Of a stretch of DNA of 64,000 nucleotides, positions 39,465 through 53,700 are shown piece after piece. Under the pieces are notes generated by a model, which did not search any database, was not told the origin of the DNA, and worked only from the letters and a program-made list of their open reading frames with translations. The stretch is from contig JBAJFG010000432.1 of the NCBI GenBank assembly GCA_037903475.1, positions 434,001 through 498,000 on the forward strand, read 5' to 3'. A program made the position numbers and the translations under genes. How positions within the stretch are numbered: position 1 is the stretch's first letter; each line of letters begins with the position of its first letter. Source of the DNA: Ancylostoma caninum (Eukaryota; Nematoda; Chromadorea; Rhabditida; Ancylostomatidae).

Positions 39465-39835
39465 ACCGATTTTGCATTTTTGAATTTGAGGCTTTTAAAC
39501 TTGTTTAGAGTATTTCTAATGACTAAAACACATCAGATATGTGCGCCGTTACAAGAATTACTGCAGGAACTTCGTCCGATTCGTTACTCACTCGGCCACC
39601 TCATCGCGGCTGCCATGATTGGAGCAAGGACTCATGGTCGCGTAACCAGGCGGAACCAGGTTATTCAAAAATGCGTCTGCAAACGTTCGATGATCCATGG
39701 GACAGTTAATCGCGCCAACCCCTGGTGGATTGCGTGGCCAAAGTTCCATGAATCCAAGCCAGGACTCCATTGACAACGCACTAGAAAAAAAAATTATTCA
39801 ACCATCATGAACCCAAACTCTTCAAGAAAAAATTT

Positions 39836-40051
39836 GACTGAAACTTTGCATATGTAGGTTATTTGAGGTGCTGAATACGAATATCATTTCCATTTTGTAC
39901 CGTAAGGCTATTTTTGTAGGGTTACGGTAGGTGCACAGTAGTATGGGGTGGTGCACTTGCCGTAACCCTACAAAAATAGCGTTACGGTACAAAATGGATA
40001 TGATATTCGTATTCAGCATCTCAAATAACCCCCGTATGCAAAGTTTCAGTC
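39836..40051. mobile_element. 216-bp foldback element (101-bp arms)
   Basis: The left arm, GACTGAAACTTTGCATATG through GGTTACGGTAGGTGCAC (39836-39936), is repeated in reverse complement at 39951-40051 with only a few differences, around a 14-nt centre. This would form an almost fully paired stem of about 100 bp. It sits inside the larger inverted-repeat element. Confidence 0.85.
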
Positions 40052-40243
40052 CAGAAGACCTTTTCAAAGATCTAGGGCGTGTGGGAGATGAATGACGCCG
40101 AAAAGTCTTTGGCGCGCTCTCCTGCGCGCATCAGGACCATTGGGCAAAAATGATGTACATTTATTAACATAGCCTTAGACAATGTTACCAAAAGTGGGTG
40201 TTTCGTTTCGATTCCCGGGGTTAGCCTCCTGCACTTCCCTTGT

Positions 40244-43200
40244 CAGTTTGTAGTCCACAACCGCAACTTTTTGATAAAGTTTATGAAATGAATAGGGAAC
40301 TGAACAAAATAAGCTATGTGCGAGTGCACTAGACCTGAAGAGTCAACGGTAGTAAAAACTCCTTACATTCGAGATTTTTGCTATTCATTTTGGTGAAATT
40401 TGCGTAGAGAAATCGAGCATATCCTATGTGGACGATCACTTCATATCGAGCATTTTGCGGTTTTGTACGAAATGCGTTAGCTGAACTAACACATTGTTGA
40501 GAGTTAGCATCAGTAGTAATTATTCTTTTCATCTAAAGCAACCTTAGCGGATTATCTCCCTTGTGTTCCACAAATTGGGCGTCAAGAACGAGAAGCAACT
40601 TCGAGGCCAAAATTGTCCTGTCAAAACCGGGCATGCCTCTTCTGCGCTGTCCTTCCTGTAGTAAAGGTGTCTCTATAAACGTCACTGATATCTAGCCGAT
40701 TGAGCCACATTTGATTCAAGATTGAAGTCGAACAGTGGTCGGTTGCGGAGGAGTCCAATTTTATGGACTTGGACGGTCACATTTCATGCAGTAGAAAACA
40801 AGGTAGAGCGAAAATTGAGTACCGAGGTTGCAATAGTTGCAAAGGGCGAATCAAGAGGTACGAAATGGCCATGAAGGCAAGTCAAGGAAAGCTCAAATCA
40901 TCGTGAAAAAACAAGTTTAAAAAAACAGCATGAACTTATGCCCTAACCCAATATGTATCACAATACAGTTGGCAAACTCCATTTGCCTAGTTAGATTGCA
41001 ACCTCGTTTTCTAGAGAGCCCCACCATATGCGTCACCCTTGAACATCGCAGATCCTCTCGTATTATAGTATGGTGGAACATAGATGTTAAAAACAATATG
41101 ATATCGTTTTTGATAAATAAATTACTCAGAGAGTGACACATACTACTCAACACAATATCACGCAGACTGCGTAAAAAAAAGGCGACATGTCCGCGGCTGT
41201 CATCGCCCGCTTATCGTACGTTTTCTAGAGGCATCTGAATGGTGACTAAAAAAGGAAGTTTTGATACCGTTAGAAAGTATTAATTAAGTCCTTTCAAATA
41301 TGTGCACAGTTGCTACCGTATTCTAGCGACGCACCCTCAAAATTACGCAAATAGATTTCGTCAATGTTGCCGTTGATAGTTATGCCACCATTAAATTCCA
41401 GGATTCAGAAACGAAGAAAATCAAGGTGATCGAAGTAAGCCTTTTTAGCTTGATTCCATTGATCGTAACGGTTTAGAGTTGTTTGCTCACTCAACTCATC
41501 CTCATCCCTCAATGTTTGAAGCCCTGCCGACATATTCACATTGCTTTTTGTTCCAGCTCCTATTTTTCCTGGTTTGTACCAGGAATTACTCTTCACCTCG
41601 GATTATCTACGATTGGTACACCCATCACACATACAAAATTACCCGCATTCATTTGTTGCAATCTGATAAAAAATTTTAAAACTTATAAACTAATTAATCA
41701 AAAATCCTACAATTGTAAATTGGCCTATACATATGAAGTGGTTACACGCATGAAAGGACGAAATATGAAAAAGAAGTGATAGTTAATCCACCTGTGACCA
41801 TCCCTCACTACAAATGCTAATGTTTCGACGCCAACTTAAACGTCTGAACTGAACCGGTTACTTCACACCAATAGTAGGCGGCATCCATTAGGTAGCACAG
41901 TTTTTGAACATGAATAAAATCAATTACCGATTATACTCGTATTTCGTAGTGCCTCCCAAGCCAAGTAGTGAATCTCTCTTGCCGTTATCTTCCTTAAAGT
42001 ATCTTCTCTGAAGACTTGATGACCAGACCTGCCACATTTATTCTTATCTCCAATTGTTTTTTTTTCTTAATTTCTTATCCAAACATTCTCCTCCGAACGG
42101 CTCGCCCCATGGTATTAAACACGCTGACTCACTGTGAGAAACTGGCACTCGATTCGATAAGAGGCATTTGTCAACACCTGTGTTTCGAGGAACGCCGTTT
42201 CATTCTGCTATTTCGCAATACTAACATCTGCCCCAGAAAAATAAATTTCTTCCGTTTTGGGTTTGCTGTGCTGAAGTTTGTCAATATTTTCCATGTGCAA
42301 TCTCTAATTAACGCCAAAAATCCTCTAGCTCAATGTATTGGAGATTACCTCCACAAACATTTTTATAAACAGCAGTAGGTTCAGAGTGGTACTTTTATTC
42401 CGGGTAAAGTAGTTATTAAGTACGTATAAACCTTGCTCACGTATGCACCTTATGAATATAGAGTAAAACAGAAAACGCCCTCCCCCTCCGTGAAAAGGCA
42501 AAAACCTCGCAAGGGTTTCATTGCGCTCCCTATCCACTGAGCGAGTTGACTGGGGTAAAGGGGCGGGCAACAGAGTGTTTCTCGTTGTCTGTGTTCTCTT
42601 CACATCTGTTCGTTCTGTCATCAGAGGGCAACAGTGGAGCTATGCGACCCCCCGCCCTCCCCCCGCACCCCTCAGGGAACGGGTCGCCAGATTCCTGAGA
42701 AGTCGTTACAGAATAAATAAAAGCTTTGTGCTGGTGTACTTTCAATTATCTATTTTTAATATCAAATTTTGGAACATTTTTCATTAAATACTTAATAATT
42801 TAACCAATATTTTTATTATTCTTATTTTCCATCTGAACCCCCACGGCGATCACTTTTTTCCACGCCTCCCCCTCCCTGTCGCCCACTTTCTCCGTCCATC
42901 ACTGACAGCAGACGATACTTCGGCCACAGACTTCGTGGAAATCCCTATAAAGAATTTGGAATTGTCAGCTGTGTGATAGGCTCGTTTGGTCGCGCACATA
43001 TACAGGATGTCCCGAAATGATGTTTGCACTGGTTGCACTTCTTTAGCTTCAACATAAACGGAGGCTAATATAAGTAATATAAGTTTTTTTGGGTCCTTGA
43101 ACGCAGGGTCAAAGGAGTTCGAGGTAACCACCGCTGGCAGCAAGTCATTGTCTGCAGCGCTATAGGGTTCTTCTGCTCTTGCTTTCATGGGAATGGAATT

Positions 43201-45008
43201 ACAAGCCATTATGATCGCTTCTTTCATAGCATTAATTGTCCATGATTTTGAATCATACAGCACATTCTTCAAATTTATTTCCAGGTAGAAATGCAGTCGA
43301 ATTCCGATGTCAGAATAGGTATTCCACACTGTCTGGCTGGCTAATCTATCTTCTAGCGAACTTGTGTTCACGTTAACAACAGCCATTTCTGTGCCAAATG
43401 TCTTAAGTACCCCAATAATGTAAACAGTGTGGAGCAACTAGCTGTAAATGACCTTTCAAAAGTTCGCTTTTGTTGTCACTTTCATTTTAGTTATTGAAGT
43501 TCAAATAGTGTAAACATCATTATGGGACACTTTTTATTTTTACGAGCGCCCTTTTCAATGTGGGGTGGTGTACGTACAGTGCAGCCAGCAGAGTATACCC
43601 CATGCTTCAAACGAATGAGGGGAACAGGAGTGCAAGGGAAATAATCGGATTAGGGTTTCGAAAGCATAAATGCTATTACTAGTTCTATGAGTGTCATGTT
43701 CCTAGAACTCCCATATTCGAGTCAACAGCTAAATATTTCATATTTTTAACGTCTGCATCACTCCACAGGGATGAGCCTTTCTATTCCTCATTTGATTGAG
43801 ATCTTTTGAATGTTTATTTCCAACAATCTGATGACGAAGTCAACTCTTCAATAGTCTTAAGCATTGCTGCACTCCTTTTTCCGCTTCTCCCTCTACCCCC
43901 CCCCCCCAAAAAAAAAATGTTGGCGTTCGTGCGGGGTGAGGTTATCTTGACCTATCCAAAATGCATACCTGAGAAGTCATAGTGTTTTATTATAAGTTTT
44001 ATTTATTAAGAAAATTAAGGTAGACATGAAAAGGCAATAAAATAACATGACTTCGAGTGAAACAGTAGACATGTAGACAACCCCACACTGCAATAGTGAG
44101 ACAAACATCTTTTAGAGACCCAACGTTTGATACATGACTGACCATACGACCCATCGGTGGTTCGAATGTGTTTACTCCTCCTTCTTCCGTGGAATTCTTT
44201 CCGGATTTTCCTTATTAGAGTTACTTCACATGCTGATCACGGATTTGTATAGTAGCGAGTGCAATACGGATACCGTGCGTCCACTATGTATAAGTACTGC
44301 AGATGTATTTTCTTCCATAATCTAGTGAAACTTCGCACAGAAGGGTTATTTGACATGCTGAACAAAGAAATGACATTCCCTCTATCTGTAATGCATTTTT
44401 ACACGACTATTGTAGGCGTACTATTTTCTGCAGTATGGATGCTGCAATTTTTCGAGAAGGCCTGAACGTGCAGAATAGACTTCATACCCATTTTCAGTGC
44501 ACCAAAAATGTCCTCGCAGCCGCAACGCTCATAAAAATAAGGCACAAATTCGTATTAGTTCGGAAGCTCAAACTATGCAGTGTCGCGGATGTGTTTAAGG
44601 AAAAGTAGTTCGGGAAAGTCGGAGTAGTTGTACACCGCAGAGTCACATAGGGAGATTCTGCTCGGTATTTAAAGCTTTCACAATTAACAATTGTTTGATC
44701 CGCCTTTCAGTTTCGCTGCCTGCTGTTTCGACTGCCGTAAATCATGGCATTCATGGATAATAGGAGGTGTGTGGTGCGAACTGATGGAGGCTTCAATTTG
44801 CGCCACTTGAGCGTGGCAAACATTCATTTCTGCTCAATAGTTCGGCGTTCACTAAAAGTGATCCAATTCCAGTTATCGTATGTACGTATCTCGTGTGGTA
44901 TGAATATAGTAGTTCTCCATCCATGATCCATATGTGAACTGATCCATGCGTCAGAAGCACGCTCCTATTTACAAAGCATTTTCTATCTAGATCGTTCAAT
45001 ACGGCATG
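40244..45008. other. Intergenic, no gene recognised
   Basis: About 4.8 kb. The longest frame is 195 codons on the minus strand (42850-43437). It shows no domain I recognise and includes CAGGATGTCCCGAAATGATG near 43003, which looks like a single mariner-type end after TA; no partner end was found. It could be part of a decayed transposon. C-rich patches occur at about 42640-42680 and 43890-43908. Confidence 0.45.
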
Positions 45009-45010
45009 TA

Positions 45011-45918
45011 CAGAGTGGCCCAAAATTACGGAGACAAGGGCGCGATGCGCGTTTTTCGACTTATCTCGAGTTTTGGCATTTTGCATCCAATCTTTTGCTG
45101 TTCATTTGCTGTACAGGTTCGTTCAAAACATCACCTAACACTGTGATTTTTAGGAACAGCTATGCCGTCAGTCAAGCTTAGTTTTACCACCCAATTACAT
45201 TTTTTCTGTAGGGTTGGCGCGCATGTTGTGCTAATGTGTAATATTTTACAAAAGGCGCACTAAGCAGTACATCGAAAAGTACAAGGTGTGGGAAACAGGA
45301 AAACGTTAAAGTCATTGTGAATGGCCACCTACCTTGGTTATGAGATCCAGAATTTCGTGCGGACACACCGAAATTCAGCGTGGGCTGGGGGTGGTTTTCA
45401 ATTCCTATCACCATCATTAAATGTGGTATGAGGAAAATATTTCTCAGAACTTTGAGATTATAAATTAATGAGCCTAATAAGTTCTAGTCTCCTCCCTAAA
45501 TAGTTAAAAAAAGAACCAGAAACAGCCCTAAAGTACGTTTTTGCTCTGTTTCTGTACAGGAAGTCATGTCCGCTTCCTCATAAATCTTATTTTCAGTTCT
45601 CATTCGAGAAGATTTCTCGTTATGATATTCATTCGGGGACAAAAACTGACTTCACTCTCATAAAAATTGTTTAATCCTTAGAGCAAACGCTTTTAGAAAG
45701 GGCAGATTATCTAGGAAGGCTGCATTTCCGCGCCACAGCAGGCGAATTCGAATTCTTCATGTGTTTTCTCGCCGATGGTATGAGAAATCCTGAGATGTGA
45801 TGGTAGATTTTGTTCATTGTAGAGTGAAAAATATCGCATTGGAAACAGAATTGCCAACTCGTTTTCCAACGTTAGATGTGAACCTTTTAGCGTGTCTCCG
45901 TAATTTTGAACCACCCTG
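45011..45918. mobile_element. Mariner-type non-autonomous element, second copy (908 bp)
   Basis: The left end CAGAGTGGCCCAAAATTACG (45011) and the right end, whose reverse complement reads CAGGGTGGTTCAAAATTACG (ends 45918), are both bordered by TA (45009-45010, 45919-45920). GGAGACA continues the match and weaker inverted similarity runs on to about 85 bp. No transposase is recognisable. Its length is near that of the 2187-3104 element but the interior sequence differs, so the two are different members using similar termini. Confidence 0.8.
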
Positions 45919-45920
45919 TA

Positions 45921-47773
45921 CGTCCTGGGTGGCAATTCCACACGGCCACCGCAGATAGACGTGAGGCCACGAACGCGCAGCATCTGATTTTGGCCTGAAT
46001 TTTGCTACGATTGTGGCTGGAAATATCCCTGATTCGATCAAGCACCTCCAGCCGCTCCTCGCCTTCCCATCTCCCGAGCCCCACGCCCCCAAATTTCCCA
46101 TTGAGCTTTTCATTTCCTTGGTCTTTAGTTCTGTAATTCAATTATTCAAATTTAAGGGGACTGCGTACCGCGTAGCAAAAAATAAAACTATTACAGCTGC
46201 GTACACGGTAGACGATTACCTCTCTCTGCCCCGGGTCCACCAAGCCTTCTATTCGTCCTCGCTGGGATTCATGAAATGTTAACTATATGATGTATAACAT
46301 AAATAAATAAATAAATAAATAACTATGCAAACCGGCGATGGTTAGTATGTTGGTTATCCTAAAGACCATGAAATGTTAGGGGACGCAGGACGTGAACTTA
46401 GTTTGCTGGCCTGGTTTCCCTTGCTTATACCTTCATGAATTCTAGAGAGATTTGCCTGGGATATGAAGCGTTGGCTGGTACTTTGGGAATCCTCTCATAC
46501 GTCATTGTATACGGTACATGCTCAATCAAAAGCCTGTACTATCCTGAATTGAAGTCGACTACGTGGCGTATTCCAGCGTGGGATTTATTAACGCCCACCA
46601 CTTTGTCCCTCTAACCTTTTTTTATCTTAATTCAAAACCAATTCTAAGATCTTCATAGGAAAGAAGTTCTGCTATCCGAGTCCTTTTTGTTGCCGGTACC
46701 TATTTCCCAACCCGCCTGCTTCTGCGACTTTACTCTTCTCGCTCCTCCACATGAAATGATTACCGCTCTCTTCTTCCTTGGAATAGGTAGAAATTCGCCA
46801 TAGATGCAGCATTCATTTCACAGATACCCTTTGCTGAATAAAATATTTTTTCAAGGGAGTCCTCTAAACGGCCGCAAAATAACTCACAATGAACTCCGCT
46901 CGTCCAAACCCGCTCGCATGCGCCACATAGCACGTAACCTGACATTCTGATTGTCTGCGCGTCTTCACATTTCATTGACATCGACGCTCTGATTCCCAAC
47001 CAATGCCTTCTTGTCTAGACGTGCCAAAACAGGTGGAGAGCGTGATGGCTCCCACAACCGGAGTTTTGCGAAAACAAGAATGTTTCTCCTCAACACGGGC
47101 TTTCTCCATGAACTCCTGCCGTCTAACAATCATTCCGTTAATCTCTTTCCAGTTGAGGGGAGGGATGCTTCGAACGTCGACTATTACAATAGTTCCCAAT
47201 TCTCACGTATTTCAGCAGAAGAAGAAAATTTGCACACATATAAGTTGTCCGAGCTAACAAGCCATGTCCAATACTACTGTCATACAGGCAGAGCGCTTCT
47301 TTACCGCATCGATTTATGAAATTTCTTGAAACCAGAGTGGAACACTCCGCTCCATCTGTTCAATCCCCGTTTTTGTAAAAACCCTTAGCTGGTGGCGACA
47401 ACTGGAACACTCATTGTGTAAAGTTGTAAATTCTGGTGTGCATTCTGCGTTTACGGAAAAGCCCCACACCTTACGCTTAGCAAAAAAACTGGCTCAAAGT
47501 CGATAATCCCTTCTAAGCCTTCTGTTTGTTAACTGGCTGCATAGTGGTTAGGTGGCAGTATCATTAGATTCATATTGAATTTAATTGCTCTCTGAGCTCT
47601 TGGTTTTTGTTCGGAGCTGTCCGCACGTTTCCAGCAATGTCTGCTGTGCTGCATGAATCCCACCACAAGTGTTGTCGTCCCTCATGATGTTTTCTTTCAT
47701 TTTGCTGCCTCTTTCGAATAGGGTATTCGTCTACTTCTAATTTTTTCTCTCACATTGCTCTTTTTCGTAAAGG
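45921..47773. other. Intergenic, with plus-oriented retroelement tail
   Basis: About 1.85 kb upstream of the next gene. A retroelement-like 3' end may lie at about 46141-46322, closing with (AATA)n at 46290-46322. No open frame here has support. CTTTTTCGTAAAG at 47760-47772, just before the ATG of the next gene, could serve as a trans-splice acceptor. Confidence 0.45.
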
Positions 47774-50700
47774 ATGGCGAAGAAGTTTGAGTTCCAATTT
47801 GATCTTGACGAGGATGAAGAGACGTGGCTCACCCCACAATTATCTGAGAGATCGGTACCGGTTTTCTTTTTTACAACTTTAATTTCTTGCTTACTTCTCA
47901 AAGTAGTGTGAAGAATTCTTGATTTTCAGGTTGGAACACAGTCAAAACCGGTCGATTTGAAAGAATGGTTCGGACAAATACAGACTTCCGATCGTGCATC
48001 CTTACTCAGCAAAAAGCTACAAAAATATGCCCAGAAACGAGGTTTTCATTATTTGTTGATCTCTTCCATTTTATTGCATGCAGTATAACAGTATGATCGC
48101 TGTTACGGAATTATCTAGACAGTTCCTTAGTAGTGACATAGTTTTTCTTAACAAGGGTTGTCTTTAATGAATTTCGTTGTTTTCCATGATAACATGTTCA
48201 GGTTTTCAGTTTTGTTTCGGAGGGCAAATTAAGTTTGCAGACTAGGGAGGGTTATTTTTGCTTTGCTTCTTTAGCTGTAGTGTGGAGTGGTGCGAAAAAA
48301 ATATGGCCATTAGATTTTAGGTTTTCTTAAATTAGATAGAACCAGGTATAATGATAGTGGATAGTTAATTGGTTCTTCGGAAGCTCGCACATGGTGTAAC
48401 AAGATTATTAGTGTAATGTATGGGCCCGTTCAGTGCTCAAGTTGGTTGAAGCCGTTGCCAACACCTTCCTTCTGCTGATGAATAGAACGCAGATTTTATA
48501 ATTGCATGCCTTTGTTCACTGCATGTTGTTTTTGTTTCACTGCATGCGTATCTGTGATTGCAAGTCGTTCTACTAAAGCTTGTATACGCAAGATGGGATT
48601 TTATTGCTCGCTATCCAAGTTTGAAATCGTTGAATTTCGACTGAACTTTGCAAAAGAGACATGACGTTGTTTAAAACATCTGAAAAAGAGTCTACATGAC
48701 CACGATCAAGTTACAGTTCTTATTGTGCCATCTACTTGCAAGTGTTTACTAGATTTGCAGAATAATTTTCACACCTCATTTTGCGTCTTTCACATGGATG
48801 AAAAGCTTTCGTATTTCCCAAACAGAAAAGTCCTTAAAACATTAATTAAAACACTGAAACGATCGAGATAATGTTTCATGTTTCTTCTTCTATTGTTTCT
48901 GCTACACTTTTGATTTGGTTGCATTTCATCGCCAAGTGACCACTGTATTTCTCTGATGGAATAATGTCCATTTTTCAGTTTTCCCCCAAAGTTTCTTTTT
49001 GCTTTGTCCATTCTTCCTCTGTTAACAACCTTAGTGAAAACATCGTTTTCTGAAAGCACTATTTTAAATATTGTGTAGGTGAAGTTCCAGTTTCGCCAGA
49101 AAATTAACAGTTATGTGTATCTGTCGTTATCTACATATTAGATTCTAATCCAAATTGGAGGAAGAGTTGGATGAGCAGGAGGAGGGCGTTACCCAACAGT
49201 GGTGGTAAACCTCTTTCTAAAAGCCTAGCGACTAAAAAGAACCGTTCAGAATTCATTGTAACTCCACAAAACTTCTTACAAGACGACCCTCTTCAATAGC
49301 ACAAGTCTATGGCCACAGGTCGACGTGTGAATAAAAGTTAATTTTTAGATTTCGATAAAATGACATTCATCAATTTAATCATCCAACTTTTTTAAGGCTC
49401 GGACTCCAAAAAACCTTATTTTCTTCAGTAACTATTCAGGCTACTTTCTGACCCAATCCTTCCCCCAACCTCCTTCCCTCTTTTTCGAGAAAAAAGGCCA
49501 GTTTTGTTTTTGGCAGTATAAACTCCCATCATGACGTAATGTTATGTATCTTGATCGCACCCAAAAACGTTCAAAATATGTGACATAAGAGAATTATTTG
49601 CTTTCGTCAGTTTTTTTCCAAGTGTTCGATTCGACATGCATGTAGTTGTGCATGTGGCATTTCAGCATGTGAAATAGCGCGCAATTGTCGCTAAATGTGA
49701 TGCATGGTATTTTGTAAACACTTCCTTGCTTTCGATTTCAGCTGCACGAAATGAACGGCTACGTTTGGCTGCCTCTACTTCACTGGATGTAGTCGCAGAA
49801 GCAGATGGAAGTCCCGAGCCTGTGTCAGCATCAGAAGACTTCAAGACATTCGATTCTTCTTCCGCCTCGATGTTTTCTTCACACCCTCCATATGGGGTAC
49901 AACAGACTGACAACAAAGAACACCCCTCTGTTCTTGAACATGGATTCGACTCTGGCATTGCGAACAGTTCATCAGATCCGTCGGATTCCACGTTGAACAC
50001 CAGCCCTACATTGACAACGAAGCTCGTGAGCTCTACCCCTCTTCACAGCTCCGAGAATCGCTCTTTCGGAGATGCGGAAGACAAGTCGCCTTCACCAATC
50101 CCCGCAGCACCCGCTGCCAAGCCAGAACCATCAGATTCCGACGATGAATTCTTCGATGCCAGTTCAGACTTCTCCGAGGAAGTGCAGCAACTGTTGTTGA
50201 CGTCATCACTGCATGAAGATCAGCTCGGCGGCAATGGCATGTTGCCGGATGATGACTCGGGTCAGTGTCGTTCGGTGGTTGTTGTTTTGTAGATAGTGAA
50301 GAGCCGTGTGTAGTGAAGTGCTTCGCGAAATTTATGTTTCTTTCGTCAATTCCCCGCTTCAATATTGTAATCATTTTGTGCGGTGACGTCTCCCACCTGT
50401 GCAAACAGAAAAACATAAACCCCATATAAAGTGAATTGTTATGAAACACATGTCACGATGTTCAGCACTTCCAGCTCTGTTTTCCCTGACTGTCTTTCAT
50501 CATTCTCGAGCTCTTCCATAACTTCCCCAGCTTCTTATTACTTTTTAATCACAGTAGTTAAAAAAATCCTTTCTCTGCTTCACCCATTCCCTCCTTTACA
50601 TTGGTTAAAAGTCGCTAAGATCGTTGATACATTTATCAGCGCGTCAGTAATCTGTCAGGTGCTGGGAAAGCAGTTGATATCCTTCCAAAGCCGGCAGAGG

Positions 50701-53700
50701 GTTGCATCTTTTTTCAATAATGTTCAAGAAAGGACAAACCATTCCTGGCAGCAACTCCATTGTTACAGGAATTTCTGTTGTTCGTAATTGTATGACACAG
50801 TCACTGATGAAGGTCGAAGAGGAGTCGCCAGTTTCTCAGTTGATAGTTCAGCCAAACAATTCGAAGCCGTTAAGGTAACTGTAGAAGCATTGTTTCATTG
50901 GTCTTCTTATTCACTCTTTTTCATCGTTACCGAGTTTTTTTTTTCGTTGAAATGATCCAGGTTTCTTCTGCAAGGATAGATTTGCAATTCAAGCAAAAAC
51001 TTATGATGGTTCTTTCATTTCTAGATATTGAAGAGAAAATGCTTGTTTTTTTTTTGTCTTCCAGTTATTGTGCTTTCCATTAGTTTAGTTTCTTTTTTCT
51101 GCAAGAAACTAGGGGAAATTTTCCGCGGGTTATCTTCTGCTCCTACGTATGTTAACGCCTGACTTTGGTTATTCACAATTCATGGTTGCTGCCTCACGAT
51201 CAATGCACGAAATTTGGGTCTGGTAGCTGGCATCCCTCCTACATGTCCCCATTTATTAGAGATTTAATCGATCCATCTGTCACTCGTTTCTATTCATCAT
51301 CCTCTGTTTTGGCGCATTTGCTGTCAGCTGCGTTCGGGGATTGGTGTTTTTAATTGTGAAATTCTATTTGTCGTTCATTTGTTCCCAATAACATCTGTTT
51401 AGATCAAGCTCTGTTAGCCCACGTCCTCTTGCTACTGTTACTTCCAATATGAAGCCATCGAAAATGAACAACGTACCATCAAATGAATATACAGAAAGTC
51501 TCGATCAGGTTTGTTTCTTTTGTTGATTTTGGTTGCTTGCGATTGAGTGTTTATTAGATATTTTCTCAAAAAATCGTCTGTATATACGATCTTTTTGAAA
51601 TTCTGTTGGTTTGCTACTTTTCAGTTTTTTTGCACCGTCTAGCGTTTTTATCATTGTGCTGACGATCGTCCACCAAAGCATTGGACTGCTATGGCTCCAT
51701 CAACTCCTATATGTCTAATTTTATTTTTGAAATGATATTCAATACCTTTCACAAGATTGGTATCCGTAACAGCTAGTTTAGATAACTACAGCTAGATTAG
51801 TTAACTTATTAGTTTGGTGCAAAATAAAGCTCGTTTTTGGAACTTTTATTTTGAATTGGCGTTGTTAGGACGACTTGAGTCAAAAAATAGCAATAATCAA
51901 AATCAGCAATTCCTTGCCAGTGCAATATAATCAAGCATACATATCTATTGCCTAGAATCCTTGCTTGGGAAGGTCCGAGGGTTACGTAATCATAAGGGCA
52001 ACAGACTAATTCACTCAAATTTCGCAGCGTTTGCTGTGCAAAATTCGACCGGACATTGTTTCGGAGACAGATGTTGTAGCTACGCTGAATCGAATGACTC
52101 GATTGTACTTCCCTTTGTTCATGTTTTCGTCATTATTTAGAAAGCCGTAGCGCATCGCAGTTCCAAAATGCTGGTCTGCTGCCAGTTTGAGCTGCTACAG
52201 ATTTCCTTCAAACCAACCATCCACTGAGCTGCGATGTGCTAAAGCCTTCTAAATACCGACGAAAACGTTATTCTGTATGTATGACATATTTTTTATTGCA
52301 CTTTGCAATCCGATCGATGCATCTTTCGTCTTCATCGGTGAGAACAAGGGAAAGCAGTAACTCGAAGCGATTTTTTGAGAGGAACAATGATCTTCTTATC
52401 GGCGACTCATTCATTAATCTTTTTCGCCTTTGCAACCTTTTTCAAGTTCAGAACGAATATTGAAGCATACACACCAAATATGTCGCCACCTTCTCGTCCG
52501 GTTTCACGATGCTCAGATTTCTCCTGGTTGTTCGCTTTGATCTTAGAATTTGCGAAAACCGTGTCCGTACCTTTAAGATTTTTTTCGAAGATTGCTTAGC
52601 ATTTTGGGGCCAAGGAGAACGCAAATTGGATGTCTCCACTACGTTCACATTCATTTTGAACCAATGCGAAAAAAAAAACTGTTCTAGTTAGCAATTCGTT
52701 TAGCATTGCTCTGACCTTCAACGTTTTTAAATTGATTATTAATTATTGACTGTGAAGTCTGTGACAAAAATGTGGCAGAATTGGCAGTTTGAAGTAAAAT
52801 GGGACGAACATGTTAACGTAAGATTTGGTTAGTATGGTCTATGCTAAAATTGGTTATTGCAAAAACGATGTTACTGTTGCACCAACCTAGTATTCCTAAT
52901 CGAGTCTGTTTAGTTATAGACAGCGCACGTGTATTTGCTCGCATCCCTCATCGCATTCATCCGCTGCATTAGATATACCTGTGTTCTGTAGAACCTGTGT
53001 TGCTGTTTATAATCAGTAGAGCTTCGCTTATCTAACCACGTTACAGCTGCGTAATCAACATTCCACAACTACTCCGCTGTCGTCACGGTCTCGAGGCACC
53101 ACGGCCAAACCTCAAGCTAGGCTATCGCGACCAGCTACTACGACATTACGACCTCTAGCCACCCCTCGTCCCGCTGGGCAGTCGGCAACCCCTCTCGGCT
53201 TAAGTCAGCGACACGTTGCTCAGTCCACTGTTCGTGTACCTAATCCTAAAGCTCAGGTTCGGATCGTTATGATTATTTTTTTCTTCTTTTTGGTAAGTTC
53301 GCATCGTCTCTCACTCACAAGTCGTTTCGATGTGATAATTATAAGTTCGGTGTGGTTTATATTTGAGTGTCTAAAATTTTGAAGAATTGAGGGTGTTTAA
53401 CCAATAACAAACTAACATCTAACCAACTGTAATGCTTTCAATCACCCTTTATATCAGTATGCCAATTTCCCTTCGTTTTCTTTTTGCTAGCGAGTCAGCG
53501 TTCCCTTCCTCAGTGTTGACCGACCTACCCCCACTCGCTTTGAGGCATTCTTTAAAGGCAGCAGGAGCCGAAATCCTCGACTGCGAGCTGAGCTGTGGGT
53601 GATGAAGTACAGACTCAGCACATCACAAATGTGAAACGAACACAGACAATCATGGCTTACCTGCAGAGAAAATGGAACATTCGTCGCGAACACGCCTGGC

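Larger units (their letters stand above)
39068..40243. mobile_element. 1.18-kb element with ~140-bp inverted ends
   Basis: ACAAGGGAAGTGCAAGAGGC at 39068 recurs inverted, ending at 40243 (GCACTTCCCTTGT). Inverted similarity continues through GGCTAACCCCGGG and, further in, through CCAATGGTCAGGATGCGCCC then AGGAGAGCGCG (about 39168-39212), against the inverse at about 40107-40150. No transposase is seen. It carries a tRNA-like unit (39392-39464) and a separate foldback (39836-40051), which may be nested insertions. No clear target duplication was identified, so the exact ends are uncertain. Confidence 0.65.

Noticed and set aside
42850..43437. 195-codon minus-strand frame in intergenic DNA
   Set aside because: No family recognised, and it covers a mariner-type end; perhaps a decayed transposon, but not enough to call a gene.
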